A DNA stretch of 64,000 nucleotides, taken from Bettongia penicillata ogilbyi. Its lineage: Eukaryota > Chordata > Mammalia > Diprotodontia > Potoroidae. Each line of letters begins with the position of its first letter. The first letter of the stretch is position 1. Location of the stretch: the NCBI GenBank assembly GCA_023548195.1, contig JAJHZJ010000531.1, forward strand, positions 7,799,900-7,863,899, given 5' to 3'. Shown here one piece after another: positions 11,271-22,660 of the stretch. A program made the position numbers and the translations under genes. The notes beneath the pieces were generated by a model, which was not told the DNA's origin, did not search any database, and saw only the letters and a program-made list of their open reading frames with translations.

Positions 11271-13145
11271 GTCCTGAGGAGTATAACTGCTTGAATTTAA
11301 TCACATGTAATAGACAACCTAAAATTGATGTATTTTCTTTTTTCCTCATGTTCCTCTCAATTTTTCTTGATTATTAGGAACACTGGGATCTTCATTTTTA
11401 GCTGCAGACTTTTGGATTTTTAATCTGACCCTCACCAGGATCAGCATGAGGTTTGAAGAACCTCCTCAGTAGGTTTTTTGAAATTCCACTCATATTTCTG
11501 TGTACATACTCCTTAACACCTTTTCATTTCAGAGACTGTGGTCTTGGAAGACAAATTCGTGTTAGTCTGCAGTTCTCTAACCCCTTCCCCAGATTTCTTG
11601 GTTTCTCCACTCCTTTGCTTGCCAGGACTTGGCTGTACCTATTGTACCAACCCAAGTGAATGATGACTTGCTTGAAAAGAAGGTAGCTGATAATGCTTGT
11701 AGTATAAGAGAAGATAGAGGTCTTGGTGCGTTAGTCCTTCCATTCACATCCCTATCATCACTCTGTCTGGAGAAGGTAGTAATAACACACATTTTCACCC
11801 CATCACTGAAGGGGTGGTGGGGTTAGAAGGGAGGAAAGGAAAGAGAAATGTCCTGAAACTCTAGGTGTTCTTGAGATACTTGAATCCAAATTCTTTGCCT
11901 ACAATTATTCAGATTCTTCAGTTGACTGATGGTAGTTTGGCTTTACAAAAATAAAACCCAGTCTCACAAACCCACTCCCACACAGAGATTCTTCAAAACT
12001 GAGCGTTTATTTGATATTTTTATACAGTAATCATTCAGACCATATTGACTTACTGTGTTTTACTTACTTCTGACTGGGGAGCAGCTGCATCTTATCTTCC
12101 TCACTTCCTGTTTGTCTTCACTAGTGAGAAGTTGGTCTGAGGTTGTATTTGTTTGTTTTCTTTTTATTTTGTTTTATTTTGAAGGATGCCTTAGATTTAG
12201 GGAAGTTGTGCTGGTATGGTAGATTAAATGTATGCATTATGTGGGGAGGGCTTTCTTTGTTTGTTCTTAAAGAAAACATTCAATTATGCTCGGTGGTATA
12301 AAGTAGAAAACAAAAGCATTGTCACTTATAGCCATCTGCTGGTAGGCTTTGTTAAACAGATCTTTATTATGGAACTTTATTCACTGCAGTAGAATTTTAC
12401 TTATTTCCAGTTGCTGGAATTGAGCCTTTGGTTTTCTTTGCTTGCATTACATGTTAAATCTATGATCTAGATTCACTGTCTAGTCTGTTTAGTTGCCTAT
12501 TTGTGCTAATTAAAGCTCCAGATTTTATTTACATTTTCTTAATGGCATATTAAGTATCCTCCACAGCATAGATGGTATAGAGATTATGTAAATAACCATG
12601 TTTTACTATAAGTAGATAATTGTTTCCAGAAATAGGGATTGAGAAGAATGGGTACCATCAAAAGCCTGTGCAGAGATAGAATGAAAAAAAAAACCAGAAA
12701 AAATTATTTTAGGATCTTTTTTTACTCTGAATAACTTTTATAAACAGTAGCTTCCATGGCCTTTTATACTTTGCAAAGCACTTTATACTCATTATTTCAT
12801 TTGATATAATAGCCTTAAGGGTTAGAAATTATTTATTTTATAGCAATTCTGTGATATAAGTAGTTTTTCTTTTGCTTTGGACCTCTGATTTCATAGGGAA
12901 TTCTTGTGAAATTTTCTTTATCTCTATAGATTGACAATTTATATATTATTAAAGTTTCTGGGATACTGAGAGAGTGAGTGATATATGCCTAGGGTCACAT
13001 CCAGTATTTATAAAAGGCAATTTGAATCTATATCCTGAGCTTAGTTCTTTATCCACTCTGAATGATATCTCCCTTTTACAGCTGAGAACACTAGTGACGT
13101 ACCCAGGGTTGTACTCCTGAGTGCTGCGAAACTAGATTAAATTGT
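11271..13145. other. Mostly unique DNA with traces of old SINE
   Basis: Weak MIR-like pieces lie near 12760-12880 (TTTGCAAAGCACTTTATACT) and 12980-13120 (TAGGGTCACATCCAGTATTT). Otherwise nothing was recognised, including the short open frames at 11453-11826. Confidence 0.35.
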
Positions 13146-13147
13146 AA

Positions 13148-14865
13148 TTGAGATACCAAAAAATTACTTTACAGAGCTAGAAAAAAATATTAAAATTCAT
13201 CTGGAAAAACAAAAGGTCCAGAACATCAAGGGAATTAATGAAAGGAAATACTAGAGAAGGTGGCCTAGCCATATCAGATCTTAAATTGTATTATAAAGCA
13301 GCAGTCATCAAAACCACTTGATACTAGCTAAGAAATAGAGGGGTAGATCAGTGGAATAGGTTGGGTACACAAGACACAGTAGTCAGTGATTATAACAGTT
13401 TACTGTTTGATAAACCAAAGGACCCCTTTAGGGGAAGTTGTCAAACTCACTGTTTGACAAAAATTGCTGGGAAAAATGGAAAATAGTGTGATGGAAGCTG
13501 GGCATAGACCAATGCCTGACACCATACACCAGAATAAATTCTAAATAGGTCCACAATCTAGGTATGCTATAAACAAATTAGGGGAGCAAGGAATATTTGT
13601 CAGATTTATGGATAATGGAGGAATTTATGACCAAACAAGAGATAGAGAACAATATGAAATGCAAAATGGATAATTTTTATTACATTTAATGAAAAGTTTT
13701 TGTACAAACAATGACAGTGCAACCAAGATTAGGAGGGAAGCAGAAAACTGGGAAATAATTTTTACAACTAGTGTCTGTGATAAGGTTTCATTTCTAAAAT
13801 ATATAGAGAACTGAGTCAAATGTACAAGAATACAAGTCATTTCCCAGTTGATAAATGGTCAAAGGATATGAACAGGCATTTTTTCAGAGGAAGAAATTAA
13901 AGCTATCTATAGTCATATGAAAAAATGCTCTAAATCAGTATTGATTAGAGAGGTGCAAATCAAAATCATTCTGAGCTACCACATCATACCCATCAGATTG
14001 CTAACATGACAAAACAGGAAGATAATAAACTTTGGAGAAGATGGGGGGCAATTGGAACACTAATTCATTGTTGGTAGATCCATCCATTCTGGAGAGCAAT
14101 TTGGAACTGTGTCCAAAGGGTTAAAAAATGTGCATACCCTTTGACCTAGCATGATTGCTTCTAGGAGTGTAGCCCAAAGAAATCATAGAAAAGGGAAAAG
14201 AATTCACATGTACAAAAATATTTATAGAAGTTCTTTTTGTGGTGGCCACGAACTGGAGATGTCTGTAAATTGGGGAATGACTGAACAAGTTGTGGTAGAT
14301 GAATGTAATGGAGTACTATTGTGCTATAAGAAATGATGAGCAGATAGACTTCAGAAAAACCTGGAAACACATATATGAATTGATGCTGAGTAAAATGAAC
14401 AGAACCAGGAGAATATTGTATACACAGTAATAGGCACATTGTGCCATGACTGATTTTGATAGGTTTAGCCCTTCTCAGCAATGCAAGGACCTAAAACATT
14501 TCCGAAGGACTCATGATGCAAAATGCCATCCACATCCAGCGAAAAAACTATGGAGTTGGAGTGCAGAATGAAGCAGACTATTTTCTCTTTTATTATGTAT
14601 TAACACAAAGTTGAGATACAAGTTCTCTATCTTGATCTGTGAAATAATCTTACGCGTACTGACATGGCAGTGTTACACCTGAACAGAAATTACATTAATG
14701 GAAAGAAAACTTGTGCATTTTTCTGTCTGTCTAGACCTGTGATTTAATTGTTATAGTGAACTATCAGCGGGGGAGAGAATCCTTCTACCATTGCACAACT
14801 AGTTTTTAAATGTAATGTTATCTATGTTTTATTCATTATAATTTATTTTTAAAAATATTTTCCAA
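13148..14865 (+). mobile_element. L1, 5'-truncated, ORF2 C-terminus plus 3' UTR
   Basis: Starts inside ORF2 (CCAAAAAATTACTTTACAGA, GGCCTAGCCATATCAGATCT). It runs through the ORF2 end (GATAAATGGTCAAAGGATAT, TTTTTGTGGTGGCCACGAAC, GGGGAATGACTGAACAAGTT) into the 3' UTR (CTTCTCAGCAATGCAAGGAC) and an AT-rich end. ORF2 has frameshifts and stops. Same sense as GALNT1. No clear target-site duplication was found. Confidence 0.8.
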
Positions 14866-15186
14866 TTACATTGTAATCTGGTTCCAGCTACACTGAAAGT
14901 ATTGCAGGCTACATGCATCCCAGTTGTGTGTTCTCTAGTCTGGACCGTGCAGATAGTTGAACTTGCTTTATCTTTGGTGTGTAATTTCTGTTTGGGGAAG
15001 TTTGAAAGGTGGTGAGGATCAGAAAAAATGTCTATTCTGCTCTCTTGTGGTCATACGACCCCAAAATCCCCCATCCCCTCTATAGATAGATGGAGGAAAC
15101 TCTAAAAACTGTATAAAGTGTTAGCAGATGTAAGTATTATCTCTTTGGGTCTCCATTTCCTTACTTGTAAAGTTAGTGAGTTGGAC
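14866..15186. other. Unique DNA, nothing recognised
   Basis: No gene or nameable repeat is visible between the L1 3' end and the old repeat at 15187. Confidence 0.3.
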
Positions 15187-15430
15187 TTTGTCAGTTAATA
15201 ATCATTTATTGATTGCTTACACTATGCTAAGAGATAGGGATAAAAATAAAAGTAAAAATAATTCCTGCCTTTAAAGACCTTATATAATAATGGGGGAGAC
15301 AACATATAAGTGAATTGATATATACAAGATACATTGGGAGTCTACTGGAATTATCCTTAGAGGGAAACAATACCGTAGCAGTTGGGGAGCAGGGAGCATC
15401 TTGCAGAAAGTGAGACATAGGCCTAGTCTT
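15187..15430 (+). repeat. Ancient interspersed repeat (ATTTATTGATTGCTTAC class)
   Basis: TCATTTATTGATTGCTTACA and ATAATGGGGGAGACAACATA match the same old repeat as at 8104 and 32755. The tail is unique-looking. Confidence 0.45.
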
Positions 15431-17090
15431 AAAGTTGGCAGTAAAAAGAGAAACATTGCATTAGGTTAATTTAGCTGCTGTAACCTCCTTTCCATTAGCT
15501 ACCTCCTTTATAATTTTAACATTATGCAATTGAATTTGAATCAAACCTTGCATTAAAAGTTTCTTTACTATCTACTTCATTTTCTTTCACTGCTTAAAAA
15601 ACAAAAACAACCAATCCTTGATGCTTTTGTTTGAATGTTACTTATACTAAGAATAATGTTTATTTGCTTGCAAATTTTTGTCTGTATAGGAAAGGGTGCT
15701 CTGTTCCATCTCTAACATGTGTGCTTACAAATGACAAAAATCTGATTCACCTTTGCCTTTTTAAAAATTTCTGCCTACTTTTAAAAATAATATTCTTTTT
15801 TATATATTTAGGCAGTCTAACATATCTTCCTAATTTGCTCTACTTTAGCAATACTTTTTGTACTAGTGATATGAAATATTTTTGAAATATTCTTCCTTTT
15901 ATCCATTTTGTTAAGGGCTCTTTTAAAATCAACCCTTTGTAATTTTCAACACAGTAGCACATTACATTGACACATGACATAGGCAAGTGCAGACTGACGA
16001 CATAGTATCGTATTAAAGAACCCTTGACTAGCTTATGTGTTAATATTAATTGAATTTTTTGATTCATATTAAATATGATCTGGTACTCTATAATTTGCAT
16101 TAAATTGAATTGTGCATTATTTGAACTTATGTTAATTGTGACCTAACTGTATTGGTTAGAATCAGGGCCAGAATGACAGTACCTCTGATGATTTCTTCAG
16201 CTTACAGAAAGATGGAAATTATTAGCAAATTAAGTCAAGAATGTATTAACTGCCATGTTTTTAAGAGATTGACAGCAGATGTGTGAATAGTGAAGTTTTC
16301 CATTATAACTATATCCTGTTTCTGTGCCTGCTTTGTGATCTGTATTAGAGATACATACAGTTCATCCAACTGGCTGGTGGCCACTCTCACTATTGTATTG
16401 ATTTTGTGTCCTTTTTTAATCCTTATTCACATACACTACATTATGTATTTCCCCGTTGTGTGCTGCTTCCCTCATTTCCCCTCTTCATTCTTCCCTCCCT
16501 ACCCCAGAGATTTCCAAAAATGTTTTTGCCATACAATGCTACCCTGAATTTCTTAGTTTGTTTCTCATGTTGTATCATGTCTTACCAAGTCTCAGGAACA
16601 CCAGTGAGAGCACATATTTACCTGCTCTTATTACAATATCAACTTTTTTTTGTTCTACATTTGTGTATAATGTGAATATTATTTCTGATCTTTTTTTTCC
16701 TTGATTCTTGTGCATTCCTGAAGCCTCTGCCCTAGTCTGATTTTTCTTTCACTTTCTAGAGGAACTGATTTAGCCACTCTTCTCTGGACATTTTTCCTGT
16801 CCCCTTCGTTATCTTCTGCCTTTTTAGTTTAAATTCCTCTTAATCAGATCAGCCTGTTTCTAGGCAAATACATTCTTTCTGTTTTTCATTAGATGTGCTC
16901 CATGGTGTGACAAGAGCTCTTCATTCCTGAATCTTATGCTTTTTTTTTCAAAAAGCTAAGTTCCTTTTTCTGATACTTAGACAGATGTTCACTTCACCTT
17001 CAGTTGGCAGCAGTAATGAAAACACCATCTGTGCCCCTGAATTCTTTACTTTCATGCTCAGGACTTCATGATACCTAGAGATTCATCTGT
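15431..17090. other. Unique AT-rich and T-rich DNA
   Basis: No coding similarity was seen. 16400-16520 is pyrimidine-rich, which creates several overlapping open frames of about 82-89 codons on + with no recognisable domain. 16710-17060 has the texture of an old repeat that I cannot name. Confidence 0.3.
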
Positions 17091-17094
17091 GTAT

Positions 17095-17168
17095 TCCTAG
17101 CACTTGTCATAGTGCACTGTACATCCAATAGTAGGCACTTAATATAAATATTTGTTGAATTTTACTGA
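17095..17168 (+). mobile_element. L2-type LINE 3' terminus
   Basis: ATTCCTAGCACTTGTCATAG followed by AGTAGGCACTTAATATAAAT and TTGTTGAAT is the L2 end signature. Confidence 0.55.
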
Positions 17169-17514
17169 ATTGCTAGATGGTATTAGCAACTATCTTTTTA
17201 CTCCAGTGACTGCTATACTATAGGAGAAAAGTTTGTCAACTGAATCTTTTTTCTGTCATATGAACTCATTTCTTTTTTTGTGTGTGATTGAAAACAGGAT
17301 TTTTTATGACCCACTTTGCTTTAATATTTCTGTTTCATAAGGTGAAAGAGAATTATTTAAGGATCCATCTTTATTAAGAGAGATAGCTCTGGTGAAAAAA
17401 ATGTGCAAGATATACAGATGTCTGAATGAGAAAATTAATCCGTTGTACACTAAAATGTTCACATAGTGCATTAGATTCCTTATATTTCTTTTAAAAGGTG
17501 AAGTTTCAGAGGGA

Positions 17515-17690
17515 AGCTCTTAGAATGACTATAGGGGTTAGAAAGTATTAGCTATGATTACTGTGAAAGGAGTTGGACTGTTTAGCTTACAGAAAAGAAG
17601 CCTGAGGAGTGACTTGATAACCCAGCTTCATAAATAATTCCACTTACAGAAGGAAAAAAAAATATTTTAAAGAGTAATAAGGAGAATGAA
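17515..17690 (+). mobile_element. L3/CR1-type LINE remnant
   Basis: GGACTGTTTAGCTTACAGAA followed by AAGAAGCCTGAGGAGTGACT matches the CR1-clade 3' region (consensus 'atgtttagcctgcagaagagaagactca'). Short and diverged. Confidence 0.5.
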
Positions 17691-18169
17691 TATATTTCTA
17701 TAAAAGATAGATGTAATTGCCATAAATTGAGTAAGAGAATTAGTTTGGATGTTTCAAAACAAAACTCACCCTATCTTCCTGATAATATTGCTGACTGAAT
17801 ACTAGATATCTTCAAAAATCTTGTTAATATTTAAGCAGAATTATGAATTCAGGTAGTATTTCTTTGGGGTAGATAATCCTAATTTCTTTCATAAGGAAAT
17901 TGGTATCAAGAAGCGGTCTCATTCCATATATCTTCTATCTCACTCTGAAACTAAGAGGAAAGGACTAATTTCAGTGGTGAAAACATGTCCTATTTTAATT
18001 AGAGGACTGCACACAGTTTGTGATGCCAAAATGTGTAAGACATGACCCCAGTTCCCAAAGAACTTCAAATGCAGTTGAAGACACTGCATATGAACTTAAG
18101 AAAAAAAGAAGTAATACAAAATAGTAGTGTATATGCTTATATGTTCAAATTGCTATCCCTATATGTCTG

Positions 18170-18321
18170 AGGGTTCGTAAACATCTTTGTGCTACGGACC
18201 TGTTCTTACAATAATGCTTTTAAATGCATATAAGTATATGATTAAAATGAAAACCATTTATAATAAAACACATTTATCACAGTATTAAAGAAAAATTTAA
18301 GGACCTCAAGTTGAGAACCCT
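18170..18321 (+). mobile_element. Small hAT-like element, copy 2
   Basis: Ends AGGGTTCGTAAAC and TTGAGAACCCT are imperfect inverted repeats. The interior (GACCTGTTCTTACAATAATG, AATGCATATAAGTATATG) resembles the copies at 9158 and 38517. Confidence 0.5.
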
Positions 18322-18514
18322 TGCTATATAGATGTTTAGAAAAGGAAGAGATAAGTGTGGCTTAGAGTAGTTGGAAAAGAAAGTCCTGCATTTTCATCTC
18401 CCATTACCTGCCCACATGAAACCTTTGTTCCTGCCCCCTGGATCTCTTTATTTATTCTGCAGACATGCTTAGCACATTGTTAGAGGCTAAAATCTAGAAG
18501 AAACATATAGTTCA

Positions 18515-18870
18515 ATCAGACCTAAACAAGAATCTCCTCCATCTCAAACTCTGCAAGTGGTCTTTCTGCCCCTCTTTAAAGACCTACAATGGGATGAAAC
18601 TCTCTCAAGACAGTCCTTTCTATGGTTGGATATTTCTAATAGACTCTCCAACTTCCACAGCTATCACTGCAAGTATTGTCCTCTGGGGAGTTGAAGAACA
18701 AGATTAATCCTTATGACTATGACTACCCATCAGATGCTTGAAGATAGCTGTCAGTAACTTTCCTTCTTCTTTTCACCAGGCCGCACATCTTCAGTTCCTT
18801 TAGCAATCCATCTCTTTAGAATATGCTCCAGCTTGTCTGTCTTCCTAAAATGTGCCCAAGATATCTGGCT
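18515..18870 (-). mobile_element. L3/CR1-type LINE 3' end, antisense
   Basis: On + it reads AGACTCTCCAACTTCCACAG, ATGCTTGAAGATAGCTGTCA and ATCTTCAGTTCCTTTAGCAA. These are reverse complements of the L3/CR1 3' region (gaactggggatgtttagcctg, gatagctgtcttcaa). Confidence 0.65.
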
Positions 18871-19570
18871 TAGTTGTAGAAATGCTAGTGATAGCAGTGA
18901 AACAAGAGAAAGAAATTAAAAGTATAAACATCAGCAGAGCAGAAAGAAAATTGTCTTTTTCCAGGCAACATGATAGTTTACTTGGAATACCCCAGAGAAT
19001 TAGCAGAAAAATTAATTCAGATGAAGAACAGCTTCAGTAAAGTAGCAGGATACAAAATAAATTACCAAAAATCAACCGCATGTTTATATGGCAATACTAA
19101 GAACTAGTAAGAAATGATTTAAAAGAAATACCATTCAGAATGACTTCAGAACATAAAATATATGGGATACAAGCTACCAACAGATATTCAAGATTTACAT
19201 AAATACATTTATAAAACACAACAGAAATAAAAGACTAATATAATTGGAACACTATTCATCATTAATGATTAGACTAGGTCAGTGTAATAAAAATGACAAT
19301 ATTTACTATATAGATTTAATGTCAAAATGCCAAGAACTTATTCTGTAGAACTGGAGAAAATAATAGAATTTATTTGGAGGAACAGAAGTCTAAAACCTCA
19401 GGGAAAATAATGGGGGGGGAAGAAAAACTGAATTGGAAATAGTACTTAAGGACTATTTTCTAAAGCAATAATTATCAAATTTCTTTGATTCTGGTTAAAA
19501 TAATAGAAAAGTAGACCAGTAGAACAAACTAGATAAGCAAGAATCAGGAACAGTTGAACTTAGTGTTCTC

Positions 19571-19585
19571 TAACAGCAGTGTTTT
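19571..19585. repeat. Target-site duplication of HAL1 copy 2, left
   Basis: TAACAGCAGTGTTTT is repeated exactly at 25394-25408. In element sense the site begins AAAACACTG, as expected after L1-type endonuclease cleavage at TT/AAAA-like targets. Confidence 0.9.
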
Positions 19586-19597
19586 GTTTTTCTTTTT

Positions 19598-19650
19598 AAT
19601 AATAACTAGCATGTATTGTAAAGTGCTTCAAGATTTGTTTTAGATATTTA
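19598..19650 (-). other. Foreign 3' extension on HAL1 copy 2 (SINE tail)
   Basis: In element sense, after the HAL1 3' UTR and a first A-rich stretch, comes CAAATCTTGAAGCACTTTAC, then ATACATGCTAGTTATTATT and a second A-rich tail. The extra piece resembles the 3' end of a MIR/CORE-type SINE (aaaccttaaagcgctatataaatgctagctattatt). It lies inside the target-site duplication, so it came in with the element. Confidence 0.65.
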
Positions 19651-20429
19651 TTTTTAGTTTTCAACATTCATTTCCACAAGATTTTGAGTTCCAAATTTTC
19701 TCCCCATCTCTCCCCTTACCCCACCCCAAGACACTGTGCATTCTGATTACCCCTTTTCTCAATATGCCCTCCCTTCTATCACACCCTTCCCTTCCCTTAC
19801 CCCCATCTTCTTTCTTTTCCTGTAGGGCAAGATAGATCTCTATAACCCCATTACCTGTATTTCTTATTTCCCAGTTGCATGCACAAACAATCCTCAACAT
19901 TCATTCCTAAAACTTTGAGTTCCAACTTGTCTCCCTTCCTCCCTCCCCACCCATCCCCACTGAGAAGGCAAGCAATTCAACATAGGCTATATATGTGTGA
20001 CTTTGCAAAAGACTTTCATAATAGTCATGTTGTGAAAGACAACTATATTTCCCTCCATCCTATCCTGCCCCCCATTCTATTCTCCTTTTTGACCTTCTCC
20101 CTCCCCAAGAGTGTTTACTTCTAATTACTCCCTCCTCCCATTTGCCCTCCCTTCTATCATCCCTCCTGACATCTCACTTGTCCCCTTCTCTTTTCATGCC
20201 AAACTGAGTGAGCATGCTATTCCCTCCTTGAGCCAAAAGTGAAGAGAATAAGCTTCACTTTTACTCTCTCACCTTCTCCGTTTTCTCTTCTATTGCAACA
20301 GCTTTCTCTTGCCTGTTTTCTGAGAGAAAATTTGACCCATTCCATTTCTTCCTTTTCCCTCCCATAATATTCCTCTCTCACCCTTTAATATTATTTTTTT
20401 TTAGATCTCATCTGTTCTTGTTCGACTTA

Positions 20430-20436
20430 CCGTGTG

Positions 20437-20476
<40 letters not shown>
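20430..20476. repeat. (GT)n microsatellite within HAL1 copy 2
   Basis: An almost pure GT run of about 40 bases. Other copies hold a related CA/GT tract at the same place (22598-22660, 27725-27765, 46085-46132), so it derives from the element 3' UTR. Confidence 0.9.
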
Positions 20477-20479
<3 letters not shown>

Positions 20480-20515
20480 CCCTCCCACTACCCAAATATT
20501 GAGAAAAATCTCAAG

Positions 20516-20528
20516 AGTTACAAATATT
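20516..20528. repeat. Target-site duplication of HAL1 copy 3, left
   Basis: AGTTACAAATATT matches 23488-23500 exactly. It belongs to the 3' UTR of HAL1 copy 2, whose text continues across the duplication. Confidence 0.9.
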
Positions 20529-20533
20529 GGGAG

Positions 20534-20545
20534 CCAAGATGGCGG
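20534..20545 (+). promoter_or_regulatory. YY1-type motif at the HAL1 copy 3 5' end
   Basis: CCAAGATGGCGG lies 6 bases from the element start, the same spacing class as the YY1 site of human L1. Confidence 0.65.
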
Positions 20546-21013
20546 AGTAAAAGGACGCACGTTTACGAGCTCCAAAACCCATAGAATTAATGTAAAAAGA
20601 GACCCCCATAACTTCTGGGTCAATACAAGGTGTGCAGAAATGGCGTGGAAGAGATTTCCGTTCCAGGGAGCCCTGGAGACCCGTCCCCAGGGTCCGTCGC
20701 ACCCCGGAAAGTGGACCCCACCCCCAACACTGCCCTGTCTGCGGCCCCAGAGAAGCTGATCCGAGCAGGCTTCAGAGACGGAAGCTCCGGCAGCCGGGAA
20801 AGTCCCTCCGCCCACAGAAGCTACAGGTCAATGAGAGAGAAGGCCGGGCTGGAGGAGAGGGGGAGCAGGGCGTCTCCGTGACTCGGGCCGCCTCGGGAGG
20901 AAGCGGCGGCGGCAGAGACGGGGGCAGGAAGTGGCGGAGGCAGAGGTGTGGGCGGCGGCTGAGGCGGCAGCGGACCGGGACTCAGGAATCCCCCAGCAGC
21001 AGGCAGGATCTTC

Positions 21014-21240
21014 ATTACGGAAGATTCCTGCATAAAACCTGAGGGAGCTGAGCCTGGGAGACAGCCCTGCCCCCACCCCGCTCTATTACTGAAGGCTTCT
21101 GCTTAAAGCCCCCGAGGGAACTGAGCCTGGGAGGCGGGCACCCCACCCCGCCCCTACCCGCTCCATTCCTGAAAGTCTCTACATAAAGCCCCTGAGGGAT
21201 CTGAGCCTGGGAGGCGGCCCTGCCCTCACCCCAGCACCTG
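21014..21240 (+). repeat. Three tandem monomers in the HAL1 copy 3 leader
   Basis: Three imperfect units start at 21014, 21085 and 21165. Each contains ATTAC/ATTCC, CTGAAGG-like text, a TAAA motif, then CTGAGCCTGGGAGGCG and a C-rich end. Units are about 71-80 bases. Copies 4 and 5 have two units each. Confidence 0.8.
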
Positions 21241-21368
21241 AACTAAAGCTCACTGATTGATAGCCGGCAGGAGGAAAGCCCATTTAAATCTCAGAGGCCA
21301 AGCACTAGCTGGGCGGATCCAGGCGGGGGTGGAAAGGAATCTCAGAAGTCAAGTAACTGGCTGGGAAA

Positions 21369-22465
21369 ATGCCTAGAAAAGGGAAGAAAAATAAGACTTT
21401 AGAGAGTTTTTTCCAACAAATGCAAATGATCTCAACCTTCGGATCTGATGACGAGGATGTATCCTTGCCATCAGGGAAAGACGTGGAGGGCGGGGCCTCA
21501 GTACCCCAGACACCCCAGGGGGGTGTCAGGTGGGCTCAGGCCCTGGAAGAGCTCAAAAAGGATTTTGAAAAGCAAGTTAGACAGGTGGAGGAAAAACTGG
21601 GAAGAGAAATGTCAGAGATGCAAGAAAAGTATGAAAAATGGGTCAATACCTTGGTAAAGGAGACCCAAAAAAATGCTGAGGAAATTAACACCTTGAAAAA
21701 TAGGCTCACTCAATTGGCAAAGGAGGTTCAAAAAGCCAATGAGGAGAAGAATGCTTTCAAAAGCAGAATGAGCCAAATGGAAAAAGAGGCTCAAAAGCTC
21801 ACTGAATTTAATAGTTCTCTCAAAATTAGAATGGAACAGATGGAGTCTAATGACTTTACGAGAAACCAAGAAATCACCAAACAAAACCAAAAGAATGAAA
21901 AAATGGAAGAGAATGTGAAATATCTCATGGGAAAAACAACTGACCTGGAAAATAGATCCAGGAGAGACAATTTAAAAATTATGGGACTACCTGAAAGTCA
22001 TGGTCAAAAAAAGAGCCTAGACATCATCTTGCATGAAATTATCAAGGAAAACTGCCCTGACATTCTAGAACCAGAGGGCAAAATAAGTATTGAAAGAATC
22101 CATCGATCACCGCCTGAAAGAGATCCAAAAAGAGAAACTCCTAGGAACATTGTGGCCAAATTCCAGAACTCCCAGCTCAAGGAAAAAATCTTGCAAGCAG
22201 TTAGAAACAATTCCAGTACTGTGGAAATACAATCAGGATAACCCAAGATCTAGCAGCTTCTACATTAAGGGATCGAAGGGCGTGGAATAGGATATTCCAG
22301 AAGGCAAAGGAACTAGGACTCAAACCAAGAATCACCTACCCAGCTAAACTGAGTATAATACTTCAAGGGAAAATATGGTCTTTCAATGAAACAGAGGACT
22401 TTCAATCATTCTTAATGAAAAAACCAGAGCTGAAAAGAAAATTTGACTTTCAAACACAAGAATGA
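21369..22465 (+). pseudogene. HAL1 copy 3 ORF1, intact except for one frameshift
   Basis: This encodes an L1 ORF1-like RNA chaperone. The ATG at 21369 opens 290 codons: basic N-terminus MPRKGKKNKT, an acidic linker (residues 26-40), a long coiled coil (about 55-198) for trimerisation, then an RRM-like domain (about 200-282) with NLKIMGLPES and ETPRNIVAKF. A net 4-base loss relative to copies 4 and 5 near 22206 shifts the frame and ends the reading at 22241. The expected C-terminal domain continues in another frame (NTIRITQDLAAST, LGLKPRITYPAKLS) to TGA at 22463-22465. No internal stop lies before the shift. A single lesion makes this the best-preserved ORF1 in the window. Confidence 0.9.
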
Positions 22466-22597
22466 GAAGAAGCATGAAAAAGGAAACAGGAAAGAGAAGT
22501 CTTAAGGGACTTACCAGAAGTGAACTGTTTACATTCATACAGGGAAAGATAATATTTGTAACTCTTAAAACTTTTCAGTATCTGGGTAGTTGGTGGG

Positions 22598-22660
22598 ACC
22601 ACACATACACATGTACACGCATGCACACACATACACACATGCACACACATACAGAGATAG
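22598..22660 (+). repeat. CA-rich microsatellite in the HAL1 copy 3 3' UTR
   Basis: A CACACA/CATGCACACA-type tract directly downstream of ORF1, corresponding to the GT tract of copy 2. Confidence 0.85.

Larger units (their letters stand above)
20529..21368 (+). promoter_or_regulatory. GC-rich 5' leader of HAL1 copy 3 (type B)
   Basis: It is CpG-rich, especially 20640-21010 (GGCGGCGGCTGAGGCGGCAG). This leader is shared with copies 4 and 5 but not with copies 1 and 2. By analogy with L1 it should carry the internal RNA polymerase II promoter. That role is inferred. Confidence 0.65.

Noticed and set aside
16290..16704. Three overlapping open frames of 82-89 codons
   Set aside because: They come from a pyrimidine-rich stretch. 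No domain, no conserved motif and no splice context.
20408..20815. Open frame antisense to the HAL1 copy 3 leader, similar to one at 29428-29895 in copy 4 (both run GGGTF..AAG..SV.EACSD and out into flanking DNA), resembling primate L1 ORF0
   Set aside because: Both frames open right after a TGA and start only with GTG or TTG. No conserved AUG exists. Shared openness is expected in a GC-rich homologous leader.
20630..21042. Sense open frames in the type B leaders of copies 3, 4 and 5 (common string EEQIRAGF / RAGFRDG)
   Set aside because: The frames start with GTG or other non-AUG codons and differ in length (83, 110 and 195 codons). Similarity is explained by element homology.
21369..22465. 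A host gene for a coiled-coil protein MPRKGKKNKT...
   Set aside because: The sequence is repeated in five places within complete retroelements flanked by duplications. It is HAL1 ORF1.
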